NCBI GenBank assembly: GCA_963791615.1
Contig: CAWBTE010000005.1
Coordinates: 310,001 to 374,000 of the forward strand
Length of the DNA: 64,000 nucleotides
Origin: CAILZL01 sp963791615
Lineage (GTDB): Bacteria > Pseudomonadota > Gammaproteobacteria > Steroidobacterales > Steroidobacteraceae
Direction: 5' to 3'
Part shown: one piece after another, positions 62,599-64,000 of the stretch
Layout: every line of letters starts with the position of its first letter
Numbering within the stretch: position 1 is the first letter of the stretch
Position numbers and translations under genes: made by a program
Notes under the pieces: generated by a model
Seen by the model: only the letters and a program-made list of their open reading frames with translations
What the model was told of the DNA's origin: nothing
The model's database searches: none

Positions 62599-64000
62599 AT
62601 GTCCCAACAGAAAGCCGGCTGGCTCGCCACCAAACCCATTCACGATCTGCATGAAGCGGAGGCAGGACCGCAACTGAATCGCACGCTGAGTGCAACCTCA
62701 CTGGTGGCGCTGGGCATTGGCGGCATCATTGGCACAGGTATTTTTGTGCTCACCGGCGTCGCCGCAGCCCAGCATGCCGGACCGGGCCTGATCCTGTCAT
62801 TCGTGCTGGCGGCGGTAGCCTGTGGCTTTGCCGGACTGTGTTATGCCGAACTGGCCGCCATGATTCCCGTGTCCGGCAGTGCTTACTCCTATTCCTATGC
62901 CACGCTGGGCGAATTTTTCGCGTGGTTCATTGGCTGGGATCTGATTCTGGAATATGGCTTTGCCGTATCGGCAGTCGCCGTGGGCTGGTCAGGCTATGTG
63001 AACAGTCTGTTGATACAGGTGGGCGTTCATCTGCCGGAAGCGCTCACCAGTGCGCCGCTGGCCAAGGGCGAAGGCCATTTCGCCATTACCACCACAGGTA
63101 GCGTGGTCAACCTGCCGGCGATGCTGGGTGTCGGACTGGTGACCTGGCTGTGCTACATCGGCATTCGTCAGTCAGCCTGGGTCAATAACCTCATCGTGGT
63201 CATCAAACTCGCGGTGATTCTGCTGTTCATCGGCTTTGGTGCGTTCTATATCTCGGTGGACAACTGGACGCCTTTCATTCCAGAGAACGTCACTGGCGAG
63301 TATGGCAAGTTCGGCTGGAGCGGTGTAGCGCAAGCCGCTGCCATCATCTTCTTTGCGTACATCGGCTTTGATGCAGTGTCCACTACCGCGCAGGAAGCGA
63401 AGAACCCGCAACGCGATCTGCCCATCGGCATTCTCGGCAGCCTGGTGGTATGCACCATTCTCTACATTGCCATGGCCGCCGTGATGACCGGCATGGTGCC
63501 CTACAGTGAACTGGATGTACCGGCGCCGGTCGCGGTGGCGCTGGACCATCATCCCGAACTCAGCTGGCTATCGGGACTGATCAAGCTCGGCGCGATTGCC
63601 GGCATTACTTCGGTAATGCTGGTCATGATGCTGGGTCAGCCACGTATTTTCTTTGCCATGTCGAAGGATGGCCTGCTGCCAGCAGCCTTGCAGAAAGTTC
63701 ATCCCATCTATAGAACACCGCATGTTGCCACTCTGATTACCGGTGGCTGCGCAGCCGTGATCGCGGGCATATTGCCCATCGGTCTGCTGGGTGAACTGGT
63801 ATCCATCGGCACCTTGCTCGCCTTTGTCATGGTGTGTCTGGGCGTACTGGTGTTGCGCTATACCAAACCCGATCAGCCTCGTCCGTTCAAGGTACCCGCG
63901 CCATGGTTTACCTGCCTTGCAGGCGTTTTGGTATGCAGCTTCATGATGTACTCACTGCCCACCGATACATGGATACGCTTGCTGGTGTGGACGGTAATTG
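62599..64000 (+). CDS. APC-family amino acid permease, 3' end outside the window
   Basis: From ATG 62599 the frame is open to the window end (467 codons). The first segment GIGGIIGTGIFVLTGVAA, then YAELAAMIPVSGSAYSYSYATLGEFFAWFIGWDLILEY and FFAYIGFDAVSTTAQEAKNPQRDLPIGI, identify a cationic amino acid transporter-type (CAT/YfnA) APC permease. Eleven or so membrane segments are visible. It is divergent from adhC across 139 bases. Substrate is probably an amino acid, not defined further. Confidence 0.9.
   Translation, partial: MSQQKAGWLATKPIHDLHEAEAGPQLNRTLSATSLVALGIGGIIGTGIFVLTGVAAAQHAGPGLILSFVLAAVACGFAGLCYAELAAMIPVSGSAYSYSYATLGEFFAWFIGWDLILEYGFAVSAVAVGWSGYVNSLLIQVGVHLPEALTSAPLAKGEGHFAITTTGSVVNLPAMLGVGLVTWLCYIGIRQSAWVNNLIVVIKLAVILLFIGFGAFYISVDNWTPFIPENVTGEYGKFGWSGVAQAAAIIFFAYIGFDAVSTTAQEAKNPQRDLPIGILGSLVVCTILYIAMAAVMTGMVPYSELDVPAPVAVALDHHPELSWLSGLIKLGAIAGITSVMLVMMLGQPRIFFAMSKDGLLPAALQKVHPIYRTPHVATLITGGCAAVIAGILPIGLLGELVSIGTLLAFVMVCLGVLVLRYTKPDQPRPFKVPAPWFTCLAGVLVCSFMMYSLPTDTWIRLLVWTVI

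Overview
The window reads as chromosomal DNA of a moderately GC-rich gammaproteobacterium. Two gene orders, polA-engB-cytochrome c4-dsbA and priA-argS-SPOR, are those I know from Pseudomonas-type genomes. An LptM-type small lipoprotein, a three-gene proton-pumping transhydrogenase and a glutathione-dependent formaldehyde pathway fit the same placement. I cannot name the genus. I see no phage, no rRNA or tRNA, no CRISPR array and no intact insertion sequence.

Layout. 1-5.2 kb: a molybdenum hydroxylase pair (partial), hemH, a VOC protein and a prohibitin-like protein. 5.3-12 kb: an orphan GspG-like pseudopilin behind a C10 tract, a GGDEF-EAL protein, a stand-alone 5'-3' exonuclease, a GAF histidine kinase and an HNH nuclease. 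12-15.2 kb: pntAA-pntAB-pntB. 15.2-17.1 kb: a coupled sigma factor operon on the minus strand. 17.4-22 kb: priA, argS and a SPOR protein. 22-23.5 kb: a MazF-type toxin-antitoxin operon with YjbR and cupin genes. 23.5-31.8 kb: a diguanylate cyclase, an esterase, a FadL-like porin, YqhA, a NUDIX protein, RarD, a cyclophilin and a ring-opening dioxygenase. 31.8-40.8 kb: a complete-looking arginine cluster argR-argG-(P-loop gene)-argC-argD-argF'-argB-argH. 41.4-48.9 kb: lptM, polA, an outer-membrane barrel, engB, cytochrome c4, dsbA and corA. 49-56.7 kb: a chemotaxis-like signalling island (CheA-like kinase, CheY, CheX, HD-GYP, receiver-like/TonB fusion). 56.7-64 kb: a MATE transporter, a small membrane protein, MoaD plus a beta-propeller, formaldehyde detoxification (fghA, adhC) and the start of an amino acid permease.

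Three things stand out. First, the arginine cluster carries a transcarbamylase with Ala at the residue that separates N-acetyl- from N-succinyl-ornithine enzymes. It also holds an unassigned P-loop NTPase, and a palindromic REP-like element fills every spacer from argG to argH. Second, the signalling island contains a TonB protein whose cytoplasmic end is a receiver-like domain, next to an HD-GYP protein with a dead receiver. Third, several families of fold-back (MITE-like) elements and REP-like repeats are scattered through the window, one of them read in frame inside polA.

Caution: eleven genes carry reading-frame lesions (pntB, priA, a yjbR gene, an esterase, a fadL gene, a nudix gene, argH, a small hypothetical gene with two, polA, a MATE gene and a small membrane protein). 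Most look like single inserted bases outside homopolymers, and several hit core genes. Uncorrected indels in the assembly are therefore the simplest explanation. I annotate these genes over their full inferred span and mark the break.
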